Below, piece by piece: positions 25,163 to 34,444 of a stretch of 64,000 nt of DNA. This DNA comes from CAVSNH01 sp963729275 (GTDB taxonomy: Bacteria > Actinomycetota > Acidimicrobiia > Acidimicrobiales > RAAP-2). Within the stretch, counting starts at the first letter, position 1, and every line of letters starts with the position of its first letter. The stretch is taken from contig CAVSNH010000012.1 in NCBI GenBank assembly GCA_963729275.1, positions 30,634-94,633 of the forward strand, written 5' to 3'. The notes beneath the pieces were generated by a model. It worked only from the letters and a program-made list of their open reading frames with translations, searched no databases and was not told the DNA's origin. The position numbers and the translations under genes are program-made.

Positions 25163-26842
25163 CTAGTTGACCCAGATCTGAGTGGGCCAGATGGCGCCGG
25201 TGATCATGCCGAAGGCCCCGCTGCCGTCCGGCGCCGTCGGGTTGTTGAAGTTCTGCACCTTGGGCGCTGCGCCGATCGACCACACCGCCCGGTCGAGCCA
25301 GACGTAGGGCAGGTCGGAGCCCATGAGCCGTCCCACCTCCTGGTAGGCGGCGGCTCGGTCGGCCGGGTTGGACGACTGCCGGCCCTTGAGAAGGGCGGTC
25401 TGCATCGCCGGGTCGGTGTTGCGGGCCATATTGATGGAGTACACGGCGTTGATCTCGGTCGGGCTCCAGAAGATGTAGTTGAGGTCGGGGTCGACGGCTC
25501 CGAACTGGCGCCACACGAGGCACTCGAAGGAGCCGAGTAGGGCGTCGTTGATGAGCGACGCCTGCTGGACCGACGAGAGGGTGCTCTGTACGCCGATGTT
25601 CTGGAACTGAGCCTGGATGTACTCGGCGATCTTGGTCGTGTTGGCGTCCGGGGTGTGTCCGACGCTGATCGAGACCGGCTGCCCGGTCTCCTGCTTGACC
25701 TCCTGGATCAACTGCTTGGCCTTGGCAACATCGGGCGTGGGGTAGCCGGTGGGGGCGTAGTAGGGGGAGCCCGACGGGAACGGACCGGAGGCGGGCACGT
25801 TCAAACCGCCGGCATCGATCACGCTCACGTACTGGGCAGAGCTGACCGCCATGGCCGCCGCTTGTCGGACCTTGAGATTGTTGAAGGGCGCTTTCGCCGA
25901 GTTGAGGAGAAGGCAGCCCATGTCCGGCTCGCCGGCTACGTGGTCGACGTCGTCGATAAAGGAGAACGACGAGGATTTGAGTTGCCCCGTGACCTGCGCC
26001 TCCGAGGTGTGCATCATGTCGACGTTGCCCACCTCGAGGCTGCTGTAGAGCTGTTGGGCGTCGGGGATGGGCTTGTAGGTGATGCTGTCGAGATAGGGCA
26101 GGCCGGAACGCCAGTAGTGGGGGTTCTTGGTGGCCGTGAAGTGGTCGTTGGGTGTCCAGCTCTGGAAGACGAAGGGACCGGTGCCGATTGGGTTGGTCTG
26201 GTCGGGGGGGTTGCTGTTGAGCCACTTCGGCTCGGCGATGAAGGCCACCTGACCGCCGATGCCGCCGGCCAGGTAGTAGTCGAAGGGCACCCAGGGCGAG
26301 CTCATGTTGACGGTGACCGCCAGGGGGCCCGTTTGGGACATGGTGTCGATGGTGGTCAGGGCCGGGCCGGTCAGCGCCGCAGCCTTCTGGGCCTCGAAGT
26401 TGGCCAGCAGCGCCGCCCCGTCACAGGGCGTGCCGTTGTGGAACAAGAGATTGGGTCGGAGGGTGACGGTCCACGTCGTGTAGTCGGCGTTCGGGGTGAT
26501 CGACTCGGCCAGGTAGGGCTTCACCGTGATCCCATCCGCGGCGATGATGGCCAGCGGATCGAAGACGGTCCGGGCGTAGAGGATGCCGGTCGTGTCGAAC
26601 GTCCCGGCGATCGGGCTGAAGCCCTTCTCCTCGGCCTCGGTGCCGAAGATCACCTGCCCGCCTGGTCGCGGCGTGGCGCTGGTGACGCCGTTGCCTTTCG
26701 TGGCCGACGAGCCCGACGACGACGCACCGGAGTTCGAGCTGCAGGCGGCGAGGAGCCCACCCGAGGACCCGGCTGCGGCCAGCCCGGCGCCAACCGCGGC
26801 GCTGCGGGCCAAGAACGAACGTCGGTCGATGCGGTCTCCCAT
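25163..26842 (-). CDS. Tat-exported lipoprotein, ABC substrate-binding family 5
   Basis: Periplasmic-type peptide/nickel/opine binding protein (SBP_bac_5). The N-terminus has a twin-arginine motif (DRRSFLARS), a hydrophobic Ala/Gly stretch and a lipobox ending LLAAC, so a folded lipoprotein exported by Tat is predicted. A Ser/Gly linker is followed by the binding fold (FGTEAEEKGFSPI, YLAESITPNADYTTWTVTLRPNLLFHNG). 559 residues. No permease or ATPase gene is adjacent, so it must work with a transporter encoded elsewhere or as a sensor. Divergent from the xer gene. Confidence 0.85.
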   Translation of the reverse strand: MGDRIDRRSFLARSAAVGAGLAAAGSSGGLLAACSSNSGASSSGSSATKGNGVTSATPRPGGQVIFGTEAEEKGFSPIAGTFDTTGILYARTVFDPLAIIAADGITVKPYLAESITPNADYTTWTVTLRPNLLFHNGTPCDGAALLANFEAQKAAALTGPALTTIDTMSQTGPLAVTVNMSSPWVPFDYYLAGGIGGQVAFIAEPKWLNSNPPDQTNPIGTGPFVFQSWTPNDHFTATKNPHYWRSGLPYLDSITYKPIPDAQQLYSSLEVGNVDMMHTSEAQVTGQLKSSSFSFIDDVDHVAGEPDMGCLLLNSAKAPFNNLKVRQAAAMAVSSAQYVSVIDAGGLNVPASGPFPSGSPYYAPTGYPTPDVAKAKQLIQEVKQETGQPVSISVGHTPDANTTKIAEYIQAQFQNIGVQSTLSSVQQASLINDALLGSFECLVWRQFGAVDPDLNYIFWSPTEINAVYSINMARNTDPAMQTALLKGRQSSNPADRAAAYQEVGRLMGSDLPYVWLDRAVWSIGAAPKVQNFNNPTAPDGSGAFGMITGAIWPTQIWVN

Positions 26843-27015
26843 GATTCCCCTTCGGCGTCAGTCGGATCGGGCAGGTGATGACCCGCGACATTGCTCGTTT
26901 GCGGCGGCCGGCACGGACCAGCGCGACCGCCGGGCTGGTGTTTTTGAGCACGTTAGCTCCGGTGACCACGTCAAGCCTGGTCATTGAAGTACCCGGTCCG
27001 AAGAGGGCGCGCCGG

Positions 27016-27021
27016 TACTCT
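27016..27021 (+). promoter_or_regulatory. -10 box TACTCT, leaderless xer
   Basis: TACTCT ends six bases before GTG 27028. It lies in the 185-base space between the divergent lipoprotein and recombinase genes. Confidence 0.6.
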
Positions 27022-27027
27022 GTGGCC

Positions 27028-27915
27028 GTGTCCTGGGAGGTCGACGGCTACCGGCGGTCAGTCGGTGGACTGGCCCCAACGACTGTTCGGGCCTACGCCA
27101 CCGACATCGAGCGCTTCGCCGAGTGGGCTGAGCGCGGCGGCACCTCGGGCCCCGGCGGCGTCAGCCGACTCCTGCTTCGCCGCTATCTCGCCTTCTTGGC
27201 CACCCGGGGTCGGTCGAAGGCCACCATCTCTCGGACGGCGGCGTCGCTCCGGTCCTATTTCCAGTGGGTCGCCCGTCGAGGTCTGGTCGAAGCCGACCCG
27301 TCGGTGCGGCTGACCGCCCCCGCCCCCGACTCGCGTCTGCCGCAGGTCCTCGGGCACGAGGACATCCGTCTCCTGCTCGAGGACGATGCCGACGACGAGG
27401 ACCGAACCGACATCGACCGACGAGACGACGCCGTGCTCGAGCTGCTCTACGGGGGAGGCCTCCGGGTGGCCGAGCTCTGTGCCCTCGATGTGGGCGACGT
27501 CGACCTCCGCCGGCGGGTGGTCACGGTGCTGGGCAAGGGGGCCAAGCAGCGACAGGTCCTCATCCACGAGCAGGCGGCCGAGGCCATCTCGGTCTGGCTG
27601 GACAGCGCTCGCGCCGCGTTGATGACCGAGGCGAGCCCGCCGGGCGCGCTCTTCTACAACCGGCGCGGGAAGCGGCTTGGAACCCGCGACGTCCGGCGCA
27701 TCCTCGACCGCCGGTCGGTCGTGCCCACCCACCCTCACGCCCTCCGCCACACGTTCGCCACCCACCTTCTCGATGGAGGCGCTGACCTCCGGGTCGTCCA
27801 GGAGCTGCTGGGCCACGCCAGTCTCCAGACCACCCAGGTCTACACTCATGTCAGCAAGGAGCGCCTGGTGGAGGTATATGGCGCCACGCACCCACGGGCC
27901 GAAGGGGACGATTGA
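27028..27915 (+). CDS. xerC: Tyrosine recombinase XerC/XerD
   Basis: Site-specific tyrosine recombinase of the chromosome dimer resolution type. N-terminal SAM-like core-binding domain (TVRAYATDIERFAEW), then the catalytic domain with R146, K170, H237-x-x-R240, H263 and nucleophile Y272 all present. 295 residues, the standard Xer length, which supports GTG 27028 over the in-frame start at 26875. XerC and XerD cannot be separated with certainty; location before whiG-rpsB matches the housekeeping xer of other actinobacteria rather than a phage integrase. TTGA overlap with the sigma factor gene. Confidence 0.88.
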   Translation: MSWEVDGYRRSVGGLAPTTVRAYATDIERFAEWAERGGTSGPGGVSRLLLRRYLAFLATRGRSKATISRTAASLRSYFQWVARRGLVEADPSVRLTAPAPDSRLPQVLGHEDIRLLLEDDADDEDRTDIDRRDDAVLELLYGGGLRVAELCALDVGDVDLRRRVVTVLGKGAKQRQVLIHEQAAEAISVWLDSARAALMTEASPPGALFYNRRGKRLGTRDVRRILDRRSVVPTHPHALRHTFATHLLDGGADLRVVQELLGHASLQTTQVYTHVSKERLVEVYGATHPRAEGDD

Positions 27916-28778
27916 CCACGCAAGCTGACTCGGCGGGACACGGAATAGACCGCCTCTGGGCCGAGTACAAGAAGACGGGCGCCCAGGCGTTGCGCGACCA
28001 GCTCATCGTGCATTACGCGCCGGTGGTCAAGTACGTGGCCGGTCGGGTCTCGGTCGGTCTGCCCCGCCACGTCGATGAGGCCGACCTGGCCAGCTACGGC
28101 ATCATCGGGCTGATCGACGCCATCGAGCGGTTCGAGCCGTTGCGTAAGATCAAGTTCGAGACGTACGCCATCCCGCGCATCAAGGGCGCCATCATCGACG
28201 AGCTCCGCTCCATCGACTGGGTGCCGCGCTCGGTGCGAGCCAAGGCTCGGGCCGTCGAGCAGTCCTACGCCAAGCTCGAGGCCACTTTGCACCGGACACC
28301 CACCGACGCTGAGGTGGCCGCCGACCTCGACATGACCCAGGCCGAGTTCCAGTCGGTCCTGCGCAAGATCTCCTTCGTCGGCGTGGTGGCCCTCGACGAG
28401 GTGTTCCGGGGCGGGGACCGGTCCGACCGATCGACACTCGGGGAGAGCCTCCCGGACTCGACGGCCGGGCCGATGGACACCTTCGAGGTCAAAGAGACCA
28501 AGGAGGCGTTGGTGGCGGCGGTCTCGCAGATGGCCGACCGCGAGAAGACGGTACTGACCCTCTATTACTACGAAGGTCTTACGCTGGCCGAAATCGGGGA
28601 GATCCTCGGGGTGACCGAGTCGCGGGTTTGCCAGATCCACACGAAGGCCGTGATCCAGCTTCGGGCCAAGCTGGCCGACCGCCCCGAGGGCTCAGGTCGT
28701 CGCGGCACCGCGCCGGCCACGGGCCCCACTCGCGACGGGTCCGTCCGGAGCGTCCCCACCTCCGCGGCGCGGCGCTGA
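27912..28778 (+). CDS. whiG: FliA/WhiG-family RNA polymerase sigma factor
   Basis: Sigma-70 family group 3 factor. Region 2 (VVKYVAGRVSVGLP, DLASYGIIGLIDAIERF, KFETYAIPRIKGAIIDELR), region 3 (WVPRSVRAKARAVEQ) and region 4 (EKTVLTLYYYEGLTLAEIG, VTESRVCQIHTKA) are complete. 288 residues. TTG 27912 overlaps the xer stop. The order xer-whiG-rpsB-tsf is the one found in Streptomyces. No flagellar or sporulation gene is visible in the window, so the regulon is unknown; the C-terminal 35 residues are low complexity. Confidence 0.9.
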   Translation: MTTQADSAGHGIDRLWAEYKKTGAQALRDQLIVHYAPVVKYVAGRVSVGLPRHVDEADLASYGIIGLIDAIERFEPLRKIKFETYAIPRIKGAIIDELRSIDWVPRSVRAKARAVEQSYAKLEATLHRTPTDAEVAADLDMTQAEFQSVLRKISFVGVVALDEVFRGGDRSDRSTLGESLPDSTAGPMDTFEVKETKEALVAAVSQMADREKTVLTLYYYEGLTLAEIGEILGVTESRVCQIHTKAVIQLRAKLADRPEGSGRRGTAPATGPTRDGSVRSVPTSAARR

Positions 28779-28877
28779 GCACCTGACGCCGCCCGGCACC
28801 GGGCGACCGGCGACCGCCGTGCCGATCGCGGTGAAGAGCGGTCCATTGCCCATGTGCGGGCGGCCTGGTCAGGGCGA

Positions 28878-28883
28878 TACCAT
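28878..28883 (+). promoter_or_regulatory. Candidate -10 box TACCAT in the rpsB leader
   Basis: TACCAT lies about 120 bases before rpsB in the 226-base gap after whiG. If used, it gives a leader of about 115 bases, unlike most genes here, which could hold S2 feedback control. No clear -35 is seen. Confidence 0.3.
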
Positions 28884-29004
28884 GGGCACCGCCGAGCCAC
28901 CCGGCCGGTGATCACACGAGGAAGCAGACACCCGGCCGCGTCCGCGGTCGCCCCCAGGGGCGCGCTGGTCGGGGACGACAACAACCGCGAGAAGGAGCAG
29001 TGCA

Positions 29005-30066
29005 ATGGCTGTCGTCACCATGAAGCAGCTGCTGAGCGCAGGTGTCCATTTCGGGCACCAGACCCGGCGGTGGAACCCGAAGATGCGCCGATTCATCCTC
29101 GGCGAGCGCAACGGGATCTACCTCATCGACCTTCGCCAGACGATGAAGGGCATCGAGGAGTCCTACGGATTCGTCCGGGATCTCGTGGCCGGCGGGGGCA
29201 CCATCCTCTTCGTCGGCACGAAGAAGCAGACCCAGGGGCCGGTGGCCGACTACGCCTCGGCCTGTGGGATGCCGTACGTGAACGAGCGCTGGTTGGGCGG
29301 GATGCTCACCAACTTCCAGACCGTCTCAGCCCGGGTGCAGAGGATGAAGGAGTTCGAGGCCATGCAGAAGGCCGGTGACTTCGACGCCATGCCCAAGAAG
29401 GAGGCGTTGCGCCACACCCGGGAGCTCGAGAAGCTGCAGCGCAACCTCGGCGGGATCCGCGCCCTCGACAAGCTGCCCGACGCCATCTTCGTCATCGATA
29501 CGAAGAAGGAGCACATCGCCGTCACCGAGGCCAACAAGCTCAACATGCCCGTCGTCGCCGTGGTCGACACCAACTGCGACCCGGACGTGATCACCTATGT
29601 CATCCCGGGCAACGACGACGCCATCCGGTCGGGTGCCCTGCTCTGCCGGGTGTTGGCCGACGCCGTGGTCGAGGGGCGTTACATCGCCGACCAGAGGCCG
29701 GCCCCTCCGGCCGCCCCGCCTGCGCCGCCCGCCTCGTCCGCTCCCACCCGACGCCCGCGGGTGACGCCGCCGGTCACCGCCACCACGCCCGCCGCCGATG
29801 CTCGGGCCCCAGCCGATGGGTCCACTTCGGCACCGGCCGACGGCAGCCCGACCGCCGCGGCAGCGACTACGACTGGCAGCGAGAACGGCGAGGGCGGCGA
29901 CACCTCGACGGGTGGCGATGGCACGAGCGACACGAGCACCGCGGACGCCACGGACACGGTGGACGCCACGGACACCGCGGACGCCACGGACACTGCGGAT
30001 GCCACGAACACCGCGGACACCACGGACACAACCGATTCAACAGCGGCAGCGAGCGAGGAGGCCTGA
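29005..30066 (+). CDS. rpsB: 30S ribosomal protein S2 with long acidic/Thr-rich tail
   Basis: Small-subunit protein S2. Residues 1-230 are standard (VTMKQLLSAGVHFGHQTRRW, FVGTKKQTQ, LGGMLTNFQT, VVDTNCDPD). The C-terminal 120 residues are a Pro/Ala then Thr/Asp/Ala low-complexity extension with 18-base DNA repeats, making the protein 353 residues, about 90 more than usual. AGGAG lies seven bases before ATG 29005. tsf begins two bases after the stop. Confidence 0.95.
   Translation: MAVVTMKQLLSAGVHFGHQTRRWNPKMRRFILGERNGIYLIDLRQTMKGIEESYGFVRDLVAGGGTILFVGTKKQTQGPVADYASACGMPYVNERWLGGMLTNFQTVSARVQRMKEFEAMQKAGDFDAMPKKEALRHTRELEKLQRNLGGIRALDKLPDAIFVIDTKKEHIAVTEANKLNMPVVAVVDTNCDPDVITYVIPGNDDAIRSGALLCRVLADAVVEGRYIADQRPAPPAAPPAPPASSAPTRRPRVTPPVTATTPAADARAPADGSTSAPADGSPTAAAATTTGSENGEGGDTSTGGDGTSDTSTADATDTVDATDTADATDTADATNTADTTDTTDSTAAASEEA
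29944..30033 (+). repeat. 18-base tandem repeats in the rpsB 3' end
   Basis: Five units of 18 bases encode DATDTV, DATDTA, DATDTA, DATNTA and DTTDTT. The first three are nearly identical at DNA level. Confidence 0.8.
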
Positions 30067-30067
30067 C

Positions 30068-30862
30068 GTGCCGCCCTTTTCCACCAAAGACGTCCAGCGG
30101 CTCCGCCAGGTGACCGGTGTCGGCATGCTCGATGCCAAGCGCGCACTCGAGGAGAACGACGGCGACTTCGATCGGTCGATCACCTGGCTCCGTGAGCAGG
30201 GTCTGGCCAGTCAGGCCAAGCGGGCTGACCGGGAGGCGGCGGAAGGGGCCGTGGCCATCGGGCGCACACCCACGGTCGCTTCGATCGTGCAGCTGCGCTC
30301 CGAGACCGACTTCGTGGCCAAGTCGGACGAGTTCGTGCGGATGGTCGATGAGCTCGCCCAGCTGGTAGCCGAGAAGGACGAGGCGGCAGTGAACGAGCGA
30401 GCCGAGGACCTCGAGAACATGCGGACCACGCTCAAGGAGAACATCTCGGTCGGTCGGGTCGTCCGCATCGAGCAGCCAGCCGACGGCGCCCTCGACTCCT
30501 ATCTGCACATGCAGGCCGGGCGCGGGGTCAATGCCGTGGTCGTGGCCCTATCGGGCGGCACGACTGAGCTGGCCCACGACATCGCTACCCACATTGCCTT
30601 CGCCCGGCCGACCTACGTGAGCCGTGACGACGTCCCGGCCGACGAGGTGGCCGCCGAAAAGGAGACGGTCGAGAAGATCGCCCGCAACGAGGGCAAGCCG
30701 GATGCGGCTCTGCCCAAGATCATCGAGGGGCGCATGTCGGGCTGGTACAAGGAGCGCGTCCTCCTTGACCAGGCCTACGTGAGGGACGAGAAGAAGACCA
30801 TCGCCCAGTTGCTCGGCCCCGCTCGGGTGGAGCGATTCGCGCAGGTCGTCGTGGGCGACTGA
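30068..30862 (+). CDS. tsf: Translation elongation factor Ts
   Basis: Guanine nucleotide exchange factor for EF-Tu. The N-terminal UBA-like part (VQRLRQVTGVGMLDAKRALEE) and the TDFVAKSDEF motif that contacts EF-Tu are present. 264 residues. GTG 30068 is two bases after the rpsB stop and immediately precedes the conserved N-terminus; the in-frame opening further upstream is a shadow of the S2 tail. Confidence 0.95.
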   Translation: MPPFSTKDVQRLRQVTGVGMLDAKRALEENDGDFDRSITWLREQGLASQAKRADREAAEGAVAIGRTPTVASIVQLRSETDFVAKSDEFVRMVDELAQLVAEKDEAAVNERAEDLENMRTTLKENISVGRVVRIEQPADGALDSYLHMQAGRGVNAVVVALSGGTTELAHDIATHIAFARPTYVSRDDVPADEVAAEKETVEKIARNEGKPDAALPKIIEGRMSGWYKERVLLDQAYVRDEKKTIAQLLGPARVERFAQVVVGD

Positions 30863-30869
30863 GGGCACG

Positions 30870-31589
30870 ATGGGTGAACGACTGCGCGTCGTCCTCAAGA
30901 TGTCCGGTGAGGCCCTTGCCTCGTCGGCATCGGACGAGACCATCGACGCCCGAACGGTCGAACGACTGGCAGGCGAGATCTCGCAGGCCCGCCTCGAGCT
31001 CGACATCGAGCTGGCCGTCATGGTCGGTGGGGGCAACATCTGGCGAGGGAGCACAGGCGCCGGGGCGGGCATGGACCGGGCAACGTCCGACACCATGGGC
31101 ATGCTGGGCACAGTCATCAACGCGCTGGCCCTGCAGGATGCGCTCGAGCACTACGACCAACCCACCCGGGTGCTCACCGCCGTGGCCATGGCCGAGGTGG
31201 CCGAGCCCTACATCCGGCGACGGGCCATCCGTCACCTGGAGAAGGGCCGCGTGGTGATCTTCGCCGCCGGCATGGGCAACCCCTATTTCACCACCGACAC
31301 CTCTGCGGCTCTCCGCGCCGCCGAGATCGAAGCCAGCCTGTTGTGCAAGGGGACGCACGGCGGAGTCGACGGCGTCTACACGGCCGACCCGCGACTCGAG
31401 CCCGATGCCACCCGCTTCGACGAGATCTCGTTCATGGAGGTGGTGGAGAAGGAGCTCCGGGTCATGGACCTCACGGCCATCACCTTCTGCATGGACAACG
31501 GACTACCCATCCGCATCTTCGACCTGATGGAGCCGGGCAACCTGCGCAGGGCACTGGCCGGCGAGTCCATTGGGACCCTCGTGCGGTGA
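30870..31589 (+). CDS. pyrH: UMP kinase
   Basis: Hexameric bacterial UMP kinase of the amino acid kinase fold; makes UDP. VVLKMSGEALA, VMVGGGNIWRG, TDTSAALRAAEI and the GVDGVYTADPR segment are typical. 239 residues, normal. Eight bases after tsf in the rpsB-tsf-pyrH-frr order found across bacteria. Confidence 0.96.
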   Translation: MGERLRVVLKMSGEALASSASDETIDARTVERLAGEISQARLELDIELAVMVGGGNIWRGSTGAGAGMDRATSDTMGMLGTVINALALQDALEHYDQPTRVLTAVAMAEVAEPYIRRRAIRHLEKGRVVIFAAGMGNPYFTTDTSAALRAAEIEASLLCKGTHGGVDGVYTADPRLEPDATRFDEISFMEVVEKELRVMDLTAITFCMDNGLPIRIFDLMEPGNLRRALAGESIGTLVR

Positions 31590-31641
31590 GGGTGAGCACG
31601 CTGGGCTTTCCCGGCCTTGGGTGGCACCGGGCCGTCGTGGC

Positions 31642-31647
31642 TACGCT
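31642..31647 (+). promoter_or_regulatory. Possible -10 box TACGCT before frr
   Basis: TACGCT ends nine bases before ATG 31657 in the 67-base pyrH-frr gap; no Shine-Dalgarno precedes frr. Confidence 0.45.
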
Positions 31648-31656
31648 GGGCCGCTG

Positions 31657-32229
31657 ATGGAGGACGACGACCTCACCGGGTTGGTCGTAGCCGAGGCGCG
31701 AGAGCAGATGAGCAAGGCGGTCGAGCACACACAGGCGGAGTTCGCTGCCATCCGCACCGGACGGGCTTCTCCGGCACTGGTCGAGCACCTGAAGGTCGAC
31801 TACTACGGTGCCGAAACCGAGCTGCGCCAGCTGGCCGGCATCAGCGTGCCCGAGGCAAGGTTGCTGGTGGTGTCCCCCTACGACAAGGGTTCGATTGCGG
31901 CCATCGAGAAAGCGCTCCAGACATCCGAGCTGGGTATCACCCCGTCCAACGACGGGACCGTCATCCGCCTGACGTTCCCAATCCCGACCGAGGAGCGTCG
32001 CAAGGAGCTGGTCCGGGTGGTGAGGGCCAAGGCCGAGGAGGGAAAGGTGGGGGTTCGCAACCACCGCCGATCCTCACGCCACGAGATCGAGGCGCTCCAG
32101 AAGGCCGGTGACCTGTCGACCGACGAGCTTGAACGCGTCGAGAAGGAGTTGGACAAGATCACCCAAGACAACGTGGCCGCCATTGACCGCCTGCTTGCGC
32201 ACAAGGAGCAGGAGCTCCTCGAGATCTGA
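31657..32229 (+). CDS. frr: Ribosome recycling factor
   Basis: Splits post-termination ribosomes with EF-G. Contains AIRTGRASPALVEHLKVDYYG, GSIAAIEKALQTSELG and VRNHRRSSRHEIE. 190 residues, close to the usual 185. ATG 31657 is chosen by homology and the upstream TACGCT; earlier in-frame GTG codons overlap the end of pyrH. Confidence 0.96.
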   Translation: MEDDDLTGLVVAEAREQMSKAVEHTQAEFAAIRTGRASPALVEHLKVDYYGAETELRQLAGISVPEARLLVVSPYDKGSIAAIEKALQTSELGITPSNDGTVIRLTFPIPTEERRKELVRVVRAKAEEGKVGVRNHRRSSRHEIEALQKAGDLSTDELERVEKELDKITQDNVAAIDRLLAHKEQELLEI

Positions 32230-32275
32230 GATCTGACGGAGCCGGTCCCGCGGACCGTCCAGGGGAGGAACATTC

Positions 32276-34444
32276 GTGGATGATGTACCCGAGCGTCCAG
32301 TGGACGAGGAGAACGAACCGGGACCACCCGATGCGGAGGAGCCCGTTGGCCCGATGAGCGGCCAAGTGAGGATCTTCGGCGCCGATGTGGCCGGTGAGCG
32401 GACCGGCGAGCTTCCCGTCGTCTCCGGCGGTGACGCTCCCACGACGTCGGCGGCCGAGTCGCGGGCGGGTGAACCCACGGTGCACGTGACCGGTGAGCCG
32501 GCCGCCGACCATCCTCCCGAGGGTGCCGTCGACCCGGTGGTGCCAGGGCAGACGGCGGTGCCCGGTGGCGGCCCGACGAGCCCCGTCCTTCCGCACTGGA
32601 CGGAGCCACCCACCGGCGAGGTGCCGGCTGTCCTCGTTCGCGACACGGGCGAGGCGAAGTCGCTTGTCGGACCGACGTGGCGTGAAGAGGACGCCGACTG
32701 GGTCGCCCACGAGGAGGAGTTCGAGCCGGCCATGTTCGGTGGCGAGCACGCCGACCTGGGCTCCCTCGACGAGTCGGACCGCGGTGCCGCTGAGCGACGC
32801 CCCTGGGAATTCGACTTGGACGACGTGCGCGCCGGCGATCCCGGTCCCGAAGAAGCGGAGCCGGCCGATGCGGAGGGCGAGGCGCGGCCACCGGCCACCC
32901 CCATTACCGAAGAGGTGCCCGCGGTCGGCCTCGAGCCGCAGCCGACGGTTGCTGTCTTCGCCGTCGAGCCAATCGAGCCAATCGAGCCAATCGAGCCAAT
33001 CGAGCCCGACGAGCTCACCGTCGCGTCGAATCGCGCCTTCGAGCGCCACTTGGACGAGCCGACAGCGATCGCGCCGGTGGTGGCCGGCGCCGCCGCCGCC
33101 TTTGCTGCCGACCCGGGCGACCCCGATGCGCACACGGGGGAGCCGGCGTTGCCCGCCGCCGATCCACTGTCAGCCGGTGCCGCGGCGGCCGTCCCGGCCC
33201 GGGCCCGTCCGACGGGCACGAGCCGCCTCGGGCGCGCTCGGCGCAACGGCCTGCGCCCCGGGCGCATGCGGGCCAAGCGGCCCGAGGACGTGGCACCCGA
33301 GGCGCCGCTCGCTGCAGAGCCGCCGGGGGCCGCCGTGACCGAGGTTCCCGGGGCTGGGCGCAAGCGCAGCCTGGCCAACCTGGCCGCCGAAGACCGCACG
33401 GCCGAGCGAGTCGGGGTGACGGCCGAGCCCGCCTACGAGCTGCCTCCCGAAACCCACGTCGGTGCGGCGGCCACCACGGCGGCCGCCGCCGCGGTGGGCA
33501 CCCGGGGCCGGCGCCGGCTGGTAGGCGGCAACCGACCCCGCCCCGCCACCGACAGCCCCACCTCCGGTGGTCCGCCGCGGCGCCGGCGACCGACCACCAA
33601 CGGAAGCGGGCCGATCTCCGCGTCAGTGCGCAGCAGTGCGCTCGGCCTCCGCATCGGGACGGGAGTGGCCGTGGCCGTCGTCGCGCTGGTGGCGTTCAAG
33701 CTCGGCACCGTCCCGTCCCTGATCCTGACCATGGTGTTCGTGACCTTCGCCGCCGGCGAGAGCTTCGGGGTCCTGCGCCGTGCGGGTTACCAACCGGCCA
33801 CCCTCCTCGGTTTGGCCGGCACCGTCGCCCTCATGTGGGGCGCCTACGCCAAGGGCATCTCGGCCATCCCGGCCGTGCTGGTGTGCATCACGGTGTTCAC
33901 TCTGATCTGGTACCTGATCGGGATCGAGCGCTCGCCTGTCGCCGGCACGGCTTCCACGTTGCTCACTGTCGCGTGGGTCTCACTGCTGGGTTCCTATGCC
34001 GCACTCCTCCTGGCGCCGTCGATCTTCCCCGACCGGCACGGCATCGCCTTCCTCCTCGGGGCCGTCATCGCCGGGGTGACCAACGACGTGAGCGGGTTGG
34101 CCATCGGCAGCTGGCTGGGCACGCGGCCACTGGCCCCGCGGATCAGCCCCAACAAGACGTGGGAAGGCCTGCTCGGGAGTGCCGTCGTCACCGTGGTGGT
34201 GTGCACCGTCGCCGTCGGCGCCATCCATCCGTGGGATCCGGCCACCGGCGCGTTGCTCGGAGTGGTGGCCGCGGTCGTCGCTCCTATCGGCGATCTGTGC
34301 GAGTCGATGTTCAAGCGTGACCTCCGCCTCAAGGACATGGGCACGCTCCTGCCTGGCCACGGCGGCGTGCTGGACCGGCTCGACGCGCTCATCTTCATCG
34401 TCCCCGCTACCTACTACCTGGTGCGTGCGCTCCATATCGGGTGA
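32276..34444 (+). CDS. cdsA: Phosphatidate cytidylyltransferase with about 450-residue extension
   Basis: Makes CDP-diacylglycerol for phospholipid synthesis. The C-terminal 270 residues are a normal multi-pass CdsA, with the family signature (SMFKRDLRLKDMG, then LPGHGGVLDRLD) at about residues 677-703. Residues 1-450 are a disordered acidic then basic Pro/Ala/Glu-rich region containing a 9-base repeat (EPI units) and an Arg-rich stretch just before the first membrane segment. 722 residues against about 280 for typical CdsA. GTG 32276 has GGAGG upstream. Composition and frame preference are continuous, so this looks like one gene and not a fusion artefact. Confidence 0.88.
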   Translation: MDDVPERPVDEENEPGPPDAEEPVGPMSGQVRIFGADVAGERTGELPVVSGGDAPTTSAAESRAGEPTVHVTGEPAADHPPEGAVDPVVPGQTAVPGGGPTSPVLPHWTEPPTGEVPAVLVRDTGEAKSLVGPTWREEDADWVAHEEEFEPAMFGGEHADLGSLDESDRGAAERRPWEFDLDDVRAGDPGPEEAEPADAEGEARPPATPITEEVPAVGLEPQPTVAVFAVEPIEPIEPIEPIEPDELTVASNRAFERHLDEPTAIAPVVAGAAAAFAADPGDPDAHTGEPALPAADPLSAGAAAAVPARARPTGTSRLGRARRNGLRPGRMRAKRPEDVAPEAPLAAEPPGAAVTEVPGAGRKRSLANLAAEDRTAERVGVTAEPAYELPPETHVGAAATTAAAAAVGTRGRRRLVGGNRPRPATDSPTSGGPPRRRRPTTNGSGPISASVRSSALGLRIGTGVAVAVVALVAFKLGTVPSLILTMVFVTFAAGESFGVLRRAGYQPATLLGLAGTVALMWGAYAKGISAIPAVLVCITVFTLIWYLIGIERSPVAGTASTLLTVAWVSLLGSYAALLLAPSIFPDRHGIAFLLGAVIAGVTNDVSGLAIGSWLGTRPLAPRISPNKTWEGLLGSAVVTVVVCTVAVGAIHPWDPATGALLGVVAAVVAPIGDLCESMFKRDLRLKDMGTLLPGHGGVLDRLDALIFIVPATYYLVRALHIG
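32966..33001 (+). repeat. 9-base tandem repeat inside cdsA
   Basis: Four perfect copies of GAGCCAATC encode Glu-Pro-Ile units in the disordered N-terminal extension. Confidence 0.85.

Noticed and set aside
27028..27915. Phage or island integrase
   Set aside because: Length, complete Xer catalytic set and location before whiG-rpsB fit the chromosomal XerC/D; no attachment site or phage gene is adjacent.
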